The notes under the pieces are model-generated. The model did no database searches, was not told where the DNA came from, and was given only the letters and a program-made list of their open reading frames with translations. From positions 1 to 59,449 of the IMG/VR virus record IMGVR_UViG_3300020202_000084: 59,449 nt of DNA, one strand, 5' to 3'. Each line of letters starts with the position of its first letter. The first letter of the stretch is position 1. Position numbers and translations under genes: made by a program. The DNA comes from a virus. Shown here piece after piece: positions 7,885 through 15,246 of the stretch.

Positions 7885-8706
7885 ATGAAGGCTTATCTGT
7901 TCCGTCCTGAAGATATGGGCAAGAAGAGTTGCGAGGGCATCGCTAAGTATTCCAAGACCGGAATCTTTGTGGTGCAGAGCCAGCACGACAGGCATCCTGA
8001 AGAACCTCATCTGTGTATCCGATATGGCTGCCGATCGAGAGTGCCTCAGGGAAGGAATGTTCTGAATAAGCTGGGTAACATGGACAGCACTATGAACAAG
8101 GGGGGGTTCAGGAAGAAACTACAGGAGCATGGTCTGTGCCCTCCCAGCTGGGGTAGTAATTGGGGGGCCGCTCCAGAGTTTCCTTGTGTGGTGCGACCAG
8201 GCTTCCATGCCAAGTCCCAGCACTTCTATCTGTGCCACAGCCTAGAGGATATTGCTGGCGCTGCTCGGTATTGTGGGGATGACTTCTATTGCAGTAAGTT
8301 CATCGATAAGAAGGCTGAGTATCGCATCAATGTCCTTCAGGGCCGAGTTCTTTGTGTCATTGAGAAGAGCGCCAAGGATCAGACAGACATCACCTTCTCT
8401 CGGGGAGCTACGGAAATCCTGTATTGGTCGGAATGGCCTATTGCGGGTGTGTCTAAAGCCATTAAAGCTGTAGCTGTTAGCGGACTGGACTTTGCTGGTG
8501 TGGACGTAATCGAGGGTAAGGACGGGGAGTGCTACGTTCTAGAGCTTAATACCTGTCCCTATTTGGAAGGTTCCTATCAGCAACAGTGCTTTGCCAGAGG
8601 TTTTGATTGGGTGGTGGAGAAGGGTAGGGATCACTTCTCTGTCCAGCATACAGAGAGTTGGAAGAATTATATTCATCCGTGTATGTCAGAACTAGCTAGG
8701 GTGTGA
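7885..8706 (+). CDS. ATP-grasp ligase
   Basis: ATG 7885 follows ATAAGGAC; an upstream ATG at 7861 is possible but has no ribosome site. The 273-residue product is an ATP-grasp enzyme: VVRPGFHAKS forms the nucleotide loop near residue 105, KFIDKKAEYRINVLQGRV is the central-strand region, and YVLELNTCP carries the Glu and Asn that bind magnesium. These enzymes form amide bonds through acyl-phosphates (RimK-like). It is the third ATP-dependent ligase of the cluster and is followed by a coupled 52-residue gene. Confidence 0.85.
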   Translation: MKAYLFRPEDMGKKSCEGIAKYSKTGIFVVQSQHDRHPEEPHLCIRYGCRSRVPQGRNVLNKLGNMDSTMNKGGFRKKLQEHGLCPPSWGSNWGAAPEFPCVVRPGFHAKSQHFYLCHSLEDIAGAARYCGDDFYCSKFIDKKAEYRINVLQGRVLCVIEKSAKDQTDITFSRGATEILYWSEWPIAGVSKAIKAVAVSGLDFAGVDVIEGKDGECYVLELNTCPYLEGSYQQQCFARGFDWVVEKGRDHFSVQHTESWKNYIHPCMSELARV

Positions 8707-8864
8707 TGGAGGTTGTTGTATCTTTTAAGGACGGTGAGAAAGCGATCCATCGTGCCGTCTTATATACTCAGTATGGAAATTCCTTCTACTCTGTAGTGAC
8801 CGTAAATAAGACCTATCGCTATAACACCGATACGATTAGTTGGGTTTCGGAAAACAAAATGTGA
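8706..8864 (+). CDS. 52-aa small protein coupled to the ATP-grasp gene
   Basis: The start overlaps the ATP-grasp stop (TGATG). The product is 52 residues with alternating polar and aromatic residues and ends in a Lys-Met. It is the last gene before a promoter-like region. Its size and coupling would fit a small peptide substrate or a chaperone, but there is no direct evidence for either. Confidence 0.5.
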   Translation: MEVVVSFKDGEKAIHRAVLYTQYGNSFYSVVTVNKTYRYNTDTISWVSENKM

Positions 8865-8889
8865 CACGATAAAAATAAAAAATTTCTAA

Positions 8890-8931
8890 GTCACAGTCCC
8901 CTACAATTTAATCTTTAGTCTTATATAGGAG
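8890..8931 (+). promoter_or_regulatory. GTCACA-N13-TAATCTT/TAGTCTTA motif, rightward
   Basis: GTCACA (8890-8895), 13 bases, TAATCTTT, directly followed by a second box TAGTCTTA (8916-8923) and TATAGG. It stands in the only gap for kilobases and ends at the ribosome site AGGAG of the gene at 8940, so the transcript leader would be very short. It is probably the promoter of the envelope module. Confidence 0.65.
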
Positions 8932-8939
8932 AAGTCTCT

Positions 8940-9290
8940 ATGATTAGAGCGCTGCTGTTGATTGCTGCTGCCTTGGGTTTAATGTGGTGGCTGGGGAGTG
9001 TTGCTAAGGCAGAAGAATTGCCGCCTGCTATGCACTCTAAACCGTTTCCATTGCCGTGCTTTACGTCCGACATAAGCAAAGAACTGGAGACATACGAAAT
9101 AGTATTCGAGGGAGTATTGCAAGGGATGACTTTGTATTCCCTATATGTCCGGGATGATGGCAAGTTCATTATGACTATGCGGACCACCATATTCCCCGAT
9201 GTTTGCGTTGTGGCCGCTGGTGACCAACACAATCTAATTGGCATTGTTGCTCCAAATACTGAACCCGAACAACCGGAGAGTGGCTCATGA
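8940..9290 (+). CDS. 116-aa exported protein, first gene of the envelope module
   Basis: The start has TAGGAGA upstream. Residues 1-24 form a signal sequence or anchor ending in AKAEE; the remaining 90 residues form a small beta-rich periplasmic domain with two Cys residues. No family is recognised. It overlaps the ExbB-like gene by four bases (ATGA), so the two are probably made together. Confidence 0.7.
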   Translation: MIRALLLIAAALGLMWWLGSVAKAEELPPAMHSKPFPLPCFTSDISKELETYEIVFEGVLQGMTLYSLYVRDDGKFIMTMRTTIFPDVCVVAAGDQHNLIGIVAPNTEPEQPESGS

Positions 9291-9658
9291 TCGGAAGGTT
9301 TATCGTTCTCAACACTATCGGAGCGGGCCTGCTGGTAGCTGCTTATTTTCTAGGCATCCTCCCGCAACTACTATCAGTGGACAAGTGGTTCGCCATGCCA
9401 GGTATGGGTGTTGTAACGCTCGTAGGGCTGGTGCTGGTGGCTCGTAAGCGCCTTGATGACGCCGAGTGGCTCCACAATCACATGCCCCTCCTTGGCCTTC
9501 TATTGACCGTTCTGGGCACTGTTGTGGGAGCCATTCATTTTCGCACTACGGGGGACTACAAGGCATTCCAGATGGATGTCATTACGGCCATGCTGGGAAC
9601 TCTCTCGGGGATGCTCAGCTATCTCTGGCTCAATCTTAACTTAAAGGTGCTGAGATGA
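9287..9658 (+). CDS. ExbB/TolQ/MotA-like inner-membrane protein
   Basis: The 123 residues contain four hydrophobic segments (about 5-25, 38-52, 66-84, 93-112). The third carries PLLGLLLTVLGTVVGAI, close to the PLLGLLGTV signature of ExbB/TolQ/MotA proton channels, and the fourth has the small-residue pattern ITAMLGTLSGML seen in their last helix. It is shorter than bacterial ExbB. The following genes encode a 29-residue membrane peptide and a single-span protein with a membrane Asp, matching the usual channel-partner order. Motor function is inference. Confidence 0.65.
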   Translation: MIGRFIVLNTIGAGLLVAAYFLGILPQLLSVDKWFAMPGMGVVTLVGLVLVARKRLDDAEWLHNHMPLLGLLLTVLGTVVGAIHFRTTGDYKAFQMDVITAMLGTLSGMLSYLWLNLNLKVLR

Positions 9659-9744
9659 TGAGTGTCTGGGTTTTAGTTGGTTTACTAGTTATTGCCGTTT
9701 TTCTTTTAGTCGCGTTGCCGCTTTATCTAGGATTGAGAAAATGA
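9655..9744 (+). CDS. 29-aa single-span membrane peptide
   Basis: ATG 9655 overlaps the previous stop and TGA 9742-9744 overlaps the next ATG (ATGA on both sides). The peptide is almost wholly one transmembrane helix with a basic end. It may be a small subunit of the ExbB/ExbD-like complex. Confidence 0.6.
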   Translation: MMSVWVLVGLLVIAVFLLVALPLYLGLRK

Positions 9745-10322
9745 AACTCTGGTCCCCACAGGCCATTGCTACAATCGACATGCTCTATTGCCTAGTGGCT
9801 GGGCTAATTGTGCTGATGGCGGAGCCCTCTCCTAAGATTGCCGCCGCAGACAAGCCCATCTGTCAGCTGGCTGTGGATGTTAGCTGGCCCAATGGAACTC
9901 CGGTGGATGTAGACCTGTGGGTGAGGGCACCTAGTGACAAACCTGTTGGGTATTCCGCCAAGGATGGGGCTGTCTTTAATCTGGTGAGGGATGATCTTGG
10001 GACTATTTACACGGCTGACGAAAGCAACTCTGAGAGAGCTTGTGCTCGCTTCCTTGCTGATGGCGAGTGGGTTGTTAATCTGCATCTATACAATTCCGGG
10101 ATTGATCCCCCTATTCCGGTGGATATTACCGTTTCCCTTGTTGATCCATCGGCAGCTACCATGACCCCTATCTTAGAACGTCATGTAGTCCTCCAGAAGA
10201 AGGGGCAGGAACTTACTGTAATAAGGTGGAAGATGAAGGACGGGAGAGTAGTGTCCGGTAGTGAACACGATATCCCTGTGCCATTGCGGCATGGGAGTAA
10301 TAATCCAGGAGTGCACCCATGA
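9741..10322 (+). CDS. ExbD/MotB-like single-span protein with periplasmic beta domain
   Basis: The 193-residue protein has one N-terminal membrane helix, ATIDMLYCLVAGLIVLM, with Asp13 near its start, as in ExbD, TolR, MotB and ZorB where this Asp carries protons. The periplasmic part from residue 40 contains VDVDLWVRAP, which resembles the DUF2135/YfaP beta-sandwich rather than a peptidoglycan-binding OmpA domain. It follows the ExbB-like gene and a 29-residue membrane peptide with ATGA overlaps. A phage-encoded ion-driven envelope machine is the most attractive reading; a simple exclusion protein is the alternative. Confidence 0.65.
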   Translation: MKLWSPQAIATIDMLYCLVAGLIVLMAEPSPKIAAADKPICQLAVDVSWPNGTPVDVDLWVRAPSDKPVGYSAKDGAVFNLVRDDLGTIYTADESNSERACARFLADGEWVVNLHLYNSGIDPPIPVDITVSLVDPSAATMTPILERHVVLQKKGQELTVIRWKMKDGRVVSGSEHDIPVPLRHGSNNPGVHP

Positions 10323-10369
10323 CCACGCAAGAGGATGCCTTGCTGCCGTGCCATAGGAGGATGAGATGA
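10319..10369 (+). CDS. possible 16-aa remnant peptide
   Basis: ATG 10319 overlaps the previous stop and TGA 10367-10369 overlaps the next ATG. The peptide contains DALLPCH, similar to the first residues of Lar-type zinc proteins such as the gene at 10541. It may be only a translational bridge or a truncated duplicate. Confidence 0.25.
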   Translation: MTTQEDALLPCHRRMR

Positions 10370-10548
10370 AACACGCTGTTCACCGCACCAGTCCGAAGGG
10401 GCCTGGCCAGAAGTTCATCGGCCGATGTGTCAACTGCGGGATGCAGAACCTACCAGCATCGGCGGCGCTTGAGGACTGTCCGAACTTGCGCGGCGTCACT
10501 CAGGATGAGGCGCTGATCGAGGCTATCACCGGAGAGACCCATGAGTGA
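10366..10548 (+). CDS. 60-aa Cys-containing protein
   Basis: AGGAGGATGAG precedes ATG 10366. The product has CVNCG and one further Cys (DCPN), a half zinc-finger arrangement often seen in small phage proteins. It overlaps the Lar-like gene by 8 bases. The stretch 10.36-11.2 kb is visibly richer in GC than its surroundings, which suggests recent acquisition. Confidence 0.6.
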   Translation: MKHAVHRTSPKGPGQKFIGRCVNCGMQNLPASAALEDCPNLRGVTQDEALIEAITGETHE

Positions 10549-11215
10549 TGGGCTTCTGGCGTGTCCCTGCTGCGGAGAGCCTGATTGTTTCACAGATATG
10601 GCTGAAGCTGTTGCCGCATGGAATAGTCGCGTCACCCCGCCAGTCGGACAGGCGGCGGATGTGGAGCGGCTACCGGAATGGCAGCGCGATTTTGTCCGAA
10701 GACTGCAGAATATTTCGGACGCTGGATTGAAGATAACGCAGTCCGAGGCTCGCATGCTGCTGGCGATTATGCAGTCTGCCCTCGCCCCCACACCCCAGGC
10801 TCCCGCATCGCAGGAGGTGGAAAAGATGGTGACGGCGCTTGAGCACATTTACAAAAACCACTGTGCCAGTAGGTGTCTCATAGAAGCCGCCACGATGCTG
10901 CGCCGCCTCGATGCGGAGCGTGGTGAGTTGTTGGCGGAATGCCAAGCTGTGGGAGCACATAACATGGAGCAGGCCATAACCATAGCTAACCTCACCGCCC
11001 AGCTGCGGGCCGCGTCTCAGGCTGACGTGCGGAGCGCGCTGGAACCGTTGCTTACGCAGGTCGAAGAAGAAGAGAATCGTGTTTGGGCGCGGCGCTATGA
11101 TGAACCACAGGACGCAGAAACGCTATTCGTCAAACTTACATGGGAACAGGTTAATACGATCAAAGCCGCCCTATCCACCCTCCCAACAGCCGCAGCCGTG
11201 GAGAAGAAGTCGTGA
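10541..11215 (+). CDS. Lar-like restriction-alleviation family protein with coiled-coil extension
   Basis: The first 35 residues, with ACPCCGEPDCF and AVAAWNSR, are typical of the Lar family zinc domain, which in Rac prophage and relatives moderates host type I restriction. The rest (about 190 residues) is helical and Gln/Ala-rich, and ends in a segment (LTWEQVNTIKAAL) common in long phage members of this family. GC content is higher than in the flanking genes. Function is by family only; many phage proteins share the zinc domain without a tested role. Confidence 0.6.
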   Translation: MSDGLLACPCCGEPDCFTDMAEAVAAWNSRVTPPVGQAADVERLPEWQRDFVRRLQNISDAGLKITQSEARMLLAIMQSALAPTPQAPASQEVEKMVTALEHIYKNHCASRCLIEAATMLRRLDAERGELLAECQAVGAHNMEQAITIANLTAQLRAASQADVRSALEPLLTQVEEEENRVWARRYDEPQDAETLFVKLTWEQVNTIKAALSTLPTAAAVEKKS

Positions 11216-11640
11216 CCCTTTCCATCCTCGCCTTCATACTTGCTGTAGTTCTTCTCGGTATTCACACCTTTGTTGTTCTCCCTACCCATGGATGGAGGAA
11301 ATATGCTGGTTCTATCGGCTTCAGTATTGTTTGCCTCTCTGCTCTATTTGGTTTTTCACAAACACTTGGGAGCTGTCTCCCTGAATTTGCAGCCAAAGGC
11401 ACTAAGATGGATGTGCTGGCTATTCTTTATGATCAACCTAATCATATTTATCTATGGGGTATTGATGGGAATAGTCCAAAGTGTGTAGCTCTCCCTTGGA
11501 ATGAAGAGCAGGCTATCCAGATCAGAGGCCATGAAGGGGACGGGGAGCAACTAGAATATGTCTGGGGAGATGGCCCAGAGAGTGAAGGGGCGGTGCATCC
11601 CAAGCCGCAGGAAGCTTTGCCACCGAAGGATATGCAATGA
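11212..11640 (+). CDS. 142-aa membrane protein
   Basis: A GTG start overlaps the previous stop (GTGA). Two hydrophobic segments lie at about residues 3-24 and 30-50, followed by a soluble acidic tail of 90 residues. The tail contains AILYDQPNHIYLWG and ends in a Pro-rich stretch. It belongs to the envelope module but has no recognised family. RIIB-like or exclusion roles cannot be tested from sequence. Confidence 0.6.
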   Translation: MTLSILAFILAVVLLGIHTFVVLPTHGWRKYAGSIGFSIVCLSALFGFSQTLGSCLPEFAAKGTKMDVLAILYDQPNHIYLWGIDGNSPKCVALPWNEEQAIQIRGHEGDGEQLEYVWGDGPESEGAVHPKPQEALPPKDMQ

Positions 11641-11831
11641 ATCGATTACCAGAAGAGCCTACTAAGAGGATGATCTTGGCAGGAGAAACAGAGTTAGAGA
11701 ACTGTATGGATACAGACTACGACTCCTGTGAGGATGGGGGTTGTTATCAATATACTACTGTGCACAGCGATGCGCCAGCTAAGATATGGCGAGCAATGGT
11801 GAAGGCTTGGCAGGAAGAGTGTGACGAATGA
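11637..11831 (+). CDS. 64-aa acidic protein
   Basis: ATG 11637 overlaps the previous stop. The product is strongly acidic with four Cys residues, two of them in DSCEDGGC. Nothing else is recognisable. It is coupled to the next gene by ATGA. Confidence 0.5.
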   Translation: MNRLPEEPTKRMILAGETELENCMDTDYDSCEDGGCYQYTTVHSDAPAKIWRAMVKAWQEECDE

Positions 11832-12049
11832 GAAACCCAAACCCAGTAATCAACAAGCGCACTCCCAACGGTAGGACCCTCTCGCACCTTACCAAGATTG
11901 ACGAGAAGAATGACCGTTACGAATACTACCACGCCACTAAAGGGTGGCGGTCTAGGCGTGCAATGGGTAAGGACGACTACCAGCTGAGGGAAGAACAAAA
12001 TGTCACCAAAGATACTAAGTCCTCTGAGGGACCCTCGCCCACACCGTAA
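11828..12049 (+). CDS. 73-aa basic protein
   Basis: The start overlaps the preceding stop. The product is rich in Arg, Lys and Tyr, resembling small DNA- or RNA-binding phage proteins. It overlaps the next frame by 50 bases. Confidence 0.5.
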   Translation: MRNPNPVINKRTPNGRTLSHLTKIDEKNDRYEYYHATKGWRSRRAMGKDDYQLREEQNVTKDTKSSEGPSPTP

Positions 12050-12215
12050 AGACTGGCGCTGGCAGTATTGCCGGTTAGGCGTAATGAACGACTATGAACC
12101 AAAGAACTCCATCCCAGATATTATTGATAGGGTGTGGAGTGATCGTAAGGAAGAAGAAAGGTGGAGGAATCAAAAGCGTGCTTTCGAATGGAAAGAGCGC
12201 TTGAGATGGATTTAG
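12000..12215 (+). CDS. 71-aa basic protein
   Basis: The frame opens at ATG 12000, overlapping the preceding gene by 50 bases; an internal ATG at 12084 would avoid the overlap. The C-terminus is a charged helix rich in Arg, Lys and Trp. No family is recognised. Confidence 0.45.
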   Translation: MSPKILSPLRDPRPHRKDWRWQYCRLGVMNDYEPKNSIPDIIDRVWSDRKEEERWRNQKRAFEWKERLRWI

Positions 12216-12304
12216 AAAATTCTCCTACACGATTTGATTATTGGATTACTCGTATATGTGTCCCGCTGATTATTCTATCAGCACTACTTGAAATTTTTAT
12301 TTAA
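12206..12304 (+). CDS. 32-aa single-span membrane peptide
   Basis: ATG 12206 overlaps the end of the previous gene. After a polar start of 15 residues the peptide is one hydrophobic helix ending in an Ile/Phe tail. It is followed by the ribosome site of the primase gene. Confidence 0.45.
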   Translation: MDLENSPTRFDYWITRICVPLIILSALLEIFI

Positions 12305-12313
12305 GGAACTATA

Positions 12314-13978
12314 TTGGGAAGTTGCGTGGAGAAGTTGCCGCATAAGACGGCGACTTGCGATAGCAGCGATGCGCTGCAAGTGTTTGTAGAGGACGGGAAG
12401 TATACTGGTTATTGTTTTAGTTGCCACACCTACGTGCCCGATCCTTATGGGGGCAATCCCCCCAAATCTCTCCCCCCTAAGATCACTAAGACGCCAGAGC
12501 AGATTGAGGCAGAGCTTCAAGAAATCGATGAGCTAGTTGCTGTTGATCTTCCTGACCGTGTTCTCCGTAAAGAAACCCTAGACTATTTCGGTATTAAGGT
12601 AGCTGTCTCAGAAGAGGACGGTAAGACACCTACTGCCCACTTCTATCCCTACACCAAGCAGGGTAAGAGGGTGGGATATAAGGGCCGAGTAGTGGAGACA
12701 AAACAGTTCTTCGCTGTTGGCAACACTAAGGGCGACGTGGACCTGTTCGGTTGGCAGCAGGCTATTGCCTCTGGAGCAAAACGACTCATCATCACAGAAG
12801 GAGAGTTGGATGCCCCGTCAGTCTTCCAAGCCCTCAAAGACAAGAATCGAAATACTCAATATGCTGATCGTAACCCAGCCGTTGTGTCACTCATCAATGG
12901 TAGCGGGAGTGCAGGCAAGGCTCTTGCAGATAAAGCAGCAGAAATCAGGGCGCACTTTGAAGAAGTAATTCTCGCCTTCGATATGGACAAGCCAGGTAAG
13001 GAAGCTACCACAGCTGCCCTGCTGTCTTATCCCACAGCCAAGTCTGTTGTCCTTCCTGATCATGACCCTAACAAGTGTTTGCAAGAGGGCAAGGCATTGG
13101 CTCTGGCTAATGCTGTATTGTTCCGAGCAGACGCTCCGAAGAACACTAGGCTGGTCTGGGGGCCTACACTTTACGCCGAGGCTAAGAAGCCTGCTGAATG
13201 GGGCCTGTCATATCCTTGGCCTACTCTCACTAGGCTCACCCGAGGGATGCGTTACGGAGAAACGCACTATTGGGGCGCTGGTGTGAAGATGGGGAAGTCC
13301 ACACTAGTGGACGAATTGGCTGCCCACTTCATGATGGAGCATGGACTGCGAGTGTTCCTCGCTAAGCCCGAAGAAGCCAACCCCAAGACAGTCAAGAAGA
13401 TACTCGGCACTGTCGCTAGCCGGGTGTTCCATGATCCTACTGTAGAGTTTGACCATGAGGCATACGATGAAGCAGCCAAGAAGGTTGGAGACAAGCTGTG
13501 TATGCTGTCTCTCTATCAGCAACTTGATTGGCAGATACTCAGACAAGATATCGTCGCAGCAGTCAATGCCGGATGCAAAGTTGTCTTTATTGATCCCATT
13601 ACCAACCTCACGAATGGCATCTCAGCAGGAGAGGCAAATACGGAATTGCAAGGTATTGCTCAGGACTTGTCCGCGCTGTCTATGGACCTTAACTTTGCCG
13701 CGCATATCTTCTGCCACTTGAAGGCCCCTACCTCTGGCGACCCTCATGAGCGTGGAGGGGAAGTGCTTTCCAATCAGTTTGCTGGCAGCCGTGCCATGAT
13801 GCGCTCATGCAATTACATGATTGGCATGGAAGGCAACAAGCATCCTAACTTGACCGAGGAAGAGCGCAACTGTCGTGACCTTGTCATTCTGGAGGATAGA
13901 GAATTTGGGGCTAGTGGCAAGGTGCCTCTCTATTATAACCCAAAGACTGGAAGATTGTTAGAACGACCGGAGGGATAG
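12314..13978 (+). CDS. T7-type primase-helicase
   Basis: TTG 12314 is the start, preceded by TTAAGGA. The 554-residue product has a zinc-binding N-terminus (Cys/His at 4, 10, 15, 34, 37, with CFSC), a Toprim primase core (E162 in ITEGELDA, AFDMDKPG at 221-228) and a RecA-like helicase domain with Walker A GAGVKMGKST at 321-330 and VVFIDPI as Walker B. It would unwind DNA and make primers for the polymerase at 15.4 kb. The length is close to T7 gp4. The zinc motif is less regular than in T7, where two CxxC pairs occur. Confidence 0.92.
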   Translation: MGSCVEKLPHKTATCDSSDALQVFVEDGKYTGYCFSCHTYVPDPYGGNPPKSLPPKITKTPEQIEAELQEIDELVAVDLPDRVLRKETLDYFGIKVAVSEEDGKTPTAHFYPYTKQGKRVGYKGRVVETKQFFAVGNTKGDVDLFGWQQAIASGAKRLIITEGELDAPSVFQALKDKNRNTQYADRNPAVVSLINGSGSAGKALADKAAEIRAHFEEVILAFDMDKPGKEATTAALLSYPTAKSVVLPDHDPNKCLQEGKALALANAVLFRADAPKNTRLVWGPTLYAEAKKPAEWGLSYPWPTLTRLTRGMRYGETHYWGAGVKMGKSTLVDELAAHFMMEHGLRVFLAKPEEANPKTVKKILGTVASRVFHDPTVEFDHEAYDEAAKKVGDKLCMLSLYQQLDWQILRQDIVAAVNAGCKVVFIDPITNLTNGISAGEANTELQGIAQDLSALSMDLNFAAHIFCHLKAPTSGDPHERGGEVLSNQFAGSRAMMRSCNYMIGMEGNKHPNLTEEERNCRDLVILEDREFGASGKVPLYYNPKTGRLLERPEG

Positions 13979-13979
13979 A

Positions 13980-14171
13980 ATGGATTGGTATGAGAATCGT
14001 GATGAACTAAGTCCCGATCAGGTCTTTCTCACACAGAACGGCAGCCTTGTAAAATTAGATCGCCCTGTGCCGGGAGACTCCACTAAATGGTATGTCGCCG
14101 ACTGGTGGAATGGTAGTTGGGCTTATATGGACAGCACAATTGAACCCGGAGACTTAAAGGAGATGCTATGA
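13980..14171 (+). CDS. 63-aa hypothetical protein
   Basis: ATG 13980 follows the helicase stop by one base with GGAGG upstream. The product is acidic, Trp-rich and probably beta-stranded. It overlaps the zinc-ribbon gene by four bases. Function is unknown. Confidence 0.55.
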   Translation: MDWYENRDELSPDQVFLTQNGSLVKLDRPVPGDSTKWYVADWWNGSWAYMDSTIEPGDLKEML

Positions 14172-14413
14172 AGCTAGCCCACTATCAATGCTGCCAGTGC
14201 TTTCATGAATTTACTGGACCGCCTGGCCCCATCACTTGTCCCAATTGTAATTTCATTTATGTGAAGTGGACTAATTATGACACTGACTTTGGTCGTGGAC
14301 AATCACGCGACACAAGCCCAGACGTATCAGACAATCGAGAAACACTACAGGGCAAACTCGGAGAACTTGGTGAGCAAATACAGCAAGTTCTTAAACTCGA
14401 AGGAACGGGCTGA
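14168..14413 (+). CDS. zinc-ribbon protein overlapping the sigma gene
   Basis: The first 40 residues hold two CxxC pairs (CCQC and CPNC), a clear zinc ribbon. After residue 36 the frame continues for another 45 residues inside the sigma-factor gene in a different frame, and that part has low-complexity character. The functional part is probably the N-terminal ribbon. The 137-base overlap with the sigma gene is unusual in this genome. Confidence 0.6.
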   Translation: MKLAHYQCCQCFHEFTGPPGPITCPNCNFIYVKWTNYDTDFGRGQSRDTSPDVSDNRETLQGKLGELGEQIQQVLKLEGTG

Positions 14414-14813
14414 GGATGTTGTGCAGGAGGCATATACAGCCGCTCTGCACTACTGGCCAGCTGCGCCTAGCAATCCTACAGAGTTTTCCAAGTGGTTCGC
14501 TACCATCCTAGGTAATTGCCTGAAGGCCAATCATAGGGATGAGATTACCAAGGGCACTACCAATCGTGAAGAGAACGACAGCACTGAAGAGGGGATGGAG
14601 GGAGCAGCTATTCCTTCTATCATTTTTAAGCAGGTTGTCTCTCGAATGAATTCCAAGTCAGAGGGACCTGCTCGCATCCTTCATCTTGCGCTAGTCCAGC
14701 AAGACCGTCCAGCAGAGATTGCAGCGGTCACAGGGCAGAGCGAGGAAGCAATCAGGCAGACGGTGAGCAGATTCCGGAAAGAGATCAGAGAGGAATTTGG
14801 GTGGGAGATATGA
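14277..14813 (+). CDS. ECF-family sigma factor
   Basis: The 178-residue product has the two domains of an extracytoplasmic-function sigma factor: region 2 with RAEDVVQEAYTAALHYW (about residues 43-60, the -10 binding helix), and region 4 at about 125-172 with an HTH, PAEIAAVTGQSEEAIRQTV. It would direct host RNA polymerase to phage promoters. There is no phage RNA polymerase gene in the window, so this is the main candidate for switching middle and late transcription. The repeated GTCACA-N13-TAGTCTTA motif is its probable target. Phage phiEco32 uses an ECF-type sigma in this way. Confidence 0.85.
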   Translation: MTLTLVVDNHATQAQTYQTIEKHYRANSENLVSKYSKFLNSKERAEDVVQEAYTAALHYWPAAPSNPTEFSKWFATILGNCLKANHRDEITKGTTNREENDSTEEGMEGAAIPSIIFKQVVSRMNSKSEGPARILHLALVQQDRPAEIAAVTGQSEEAIRQTVSRFRKEIREEFGWEI

Positions 14814-15016
14814 AGATAGATGTAATGCCAGGAGCCGAGGCTTTCATTTCTACTATGGATGCTCTACGTCCTGAGCCAGAACCTAATTGGCGCAGTATGT
14901 ATGAGCAATTGCGCCAAGCCGCCGAAAAGGTTTTCGATGCAAAGGGCAGGTATCATACGCAATTAGCTATGTGCGAACTTGGGGAACTTATTGGAAAAAA
15001 GGTAACACGTCCGTAA
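14810..15016 (+). CDS. 68-aa hypothetical protein
   Basis: ATG 14810 overlaps the sigma stop (ATGA). The product has a central helix resembling short phage proteins with PEPNWRSMYEQLRQAAE. No function is recognised. Its stop overlaps the next start. Confidence 0.55.
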   Translation: MKIDVMPGAEAFISTMDALRPEPEPNWRSMYEQLRQAAEKVFDAKGRYHTQLAMCELGELIGKKVTRP

Positions 15017-15246
15017 TGGTTAAACTTATTGAACCTCTCGACCTTATGCTTAAGGACATCCTGCCGTATTGCCAGCAGTTTATCCAGAGCAAGCTTCAGA
15101 CTCCAGTTGATATCATTTTCATTACGAAGGTGGGAGATCAGGTGCAGATGCGAGACACCTTCACGAAGGACTCCGTCGATATGCAGATTATGATGTTGGA
15201 TGGCATTCTCGCTTCGCTTAGGGCTAAGAAGATTGTGGTGAACTGA
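15016..15246 (+). CDS. 76-aa hypothetical protein
   Basis: ATG 15016 shares a base with the preceding stop. The product is a mixed alpha/beta peptide, hydrophobic at both ends of the first helix. The next gene starts within its stop. No family is recognised. Confidence 0.55.
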   Translation: MVKLIEPLDLMLKDILPYCQQFIQSKLQTPVDIIFITKVGDQVQMRDTFTKDSVDMQIMMLDGILASLRAKKIVVN

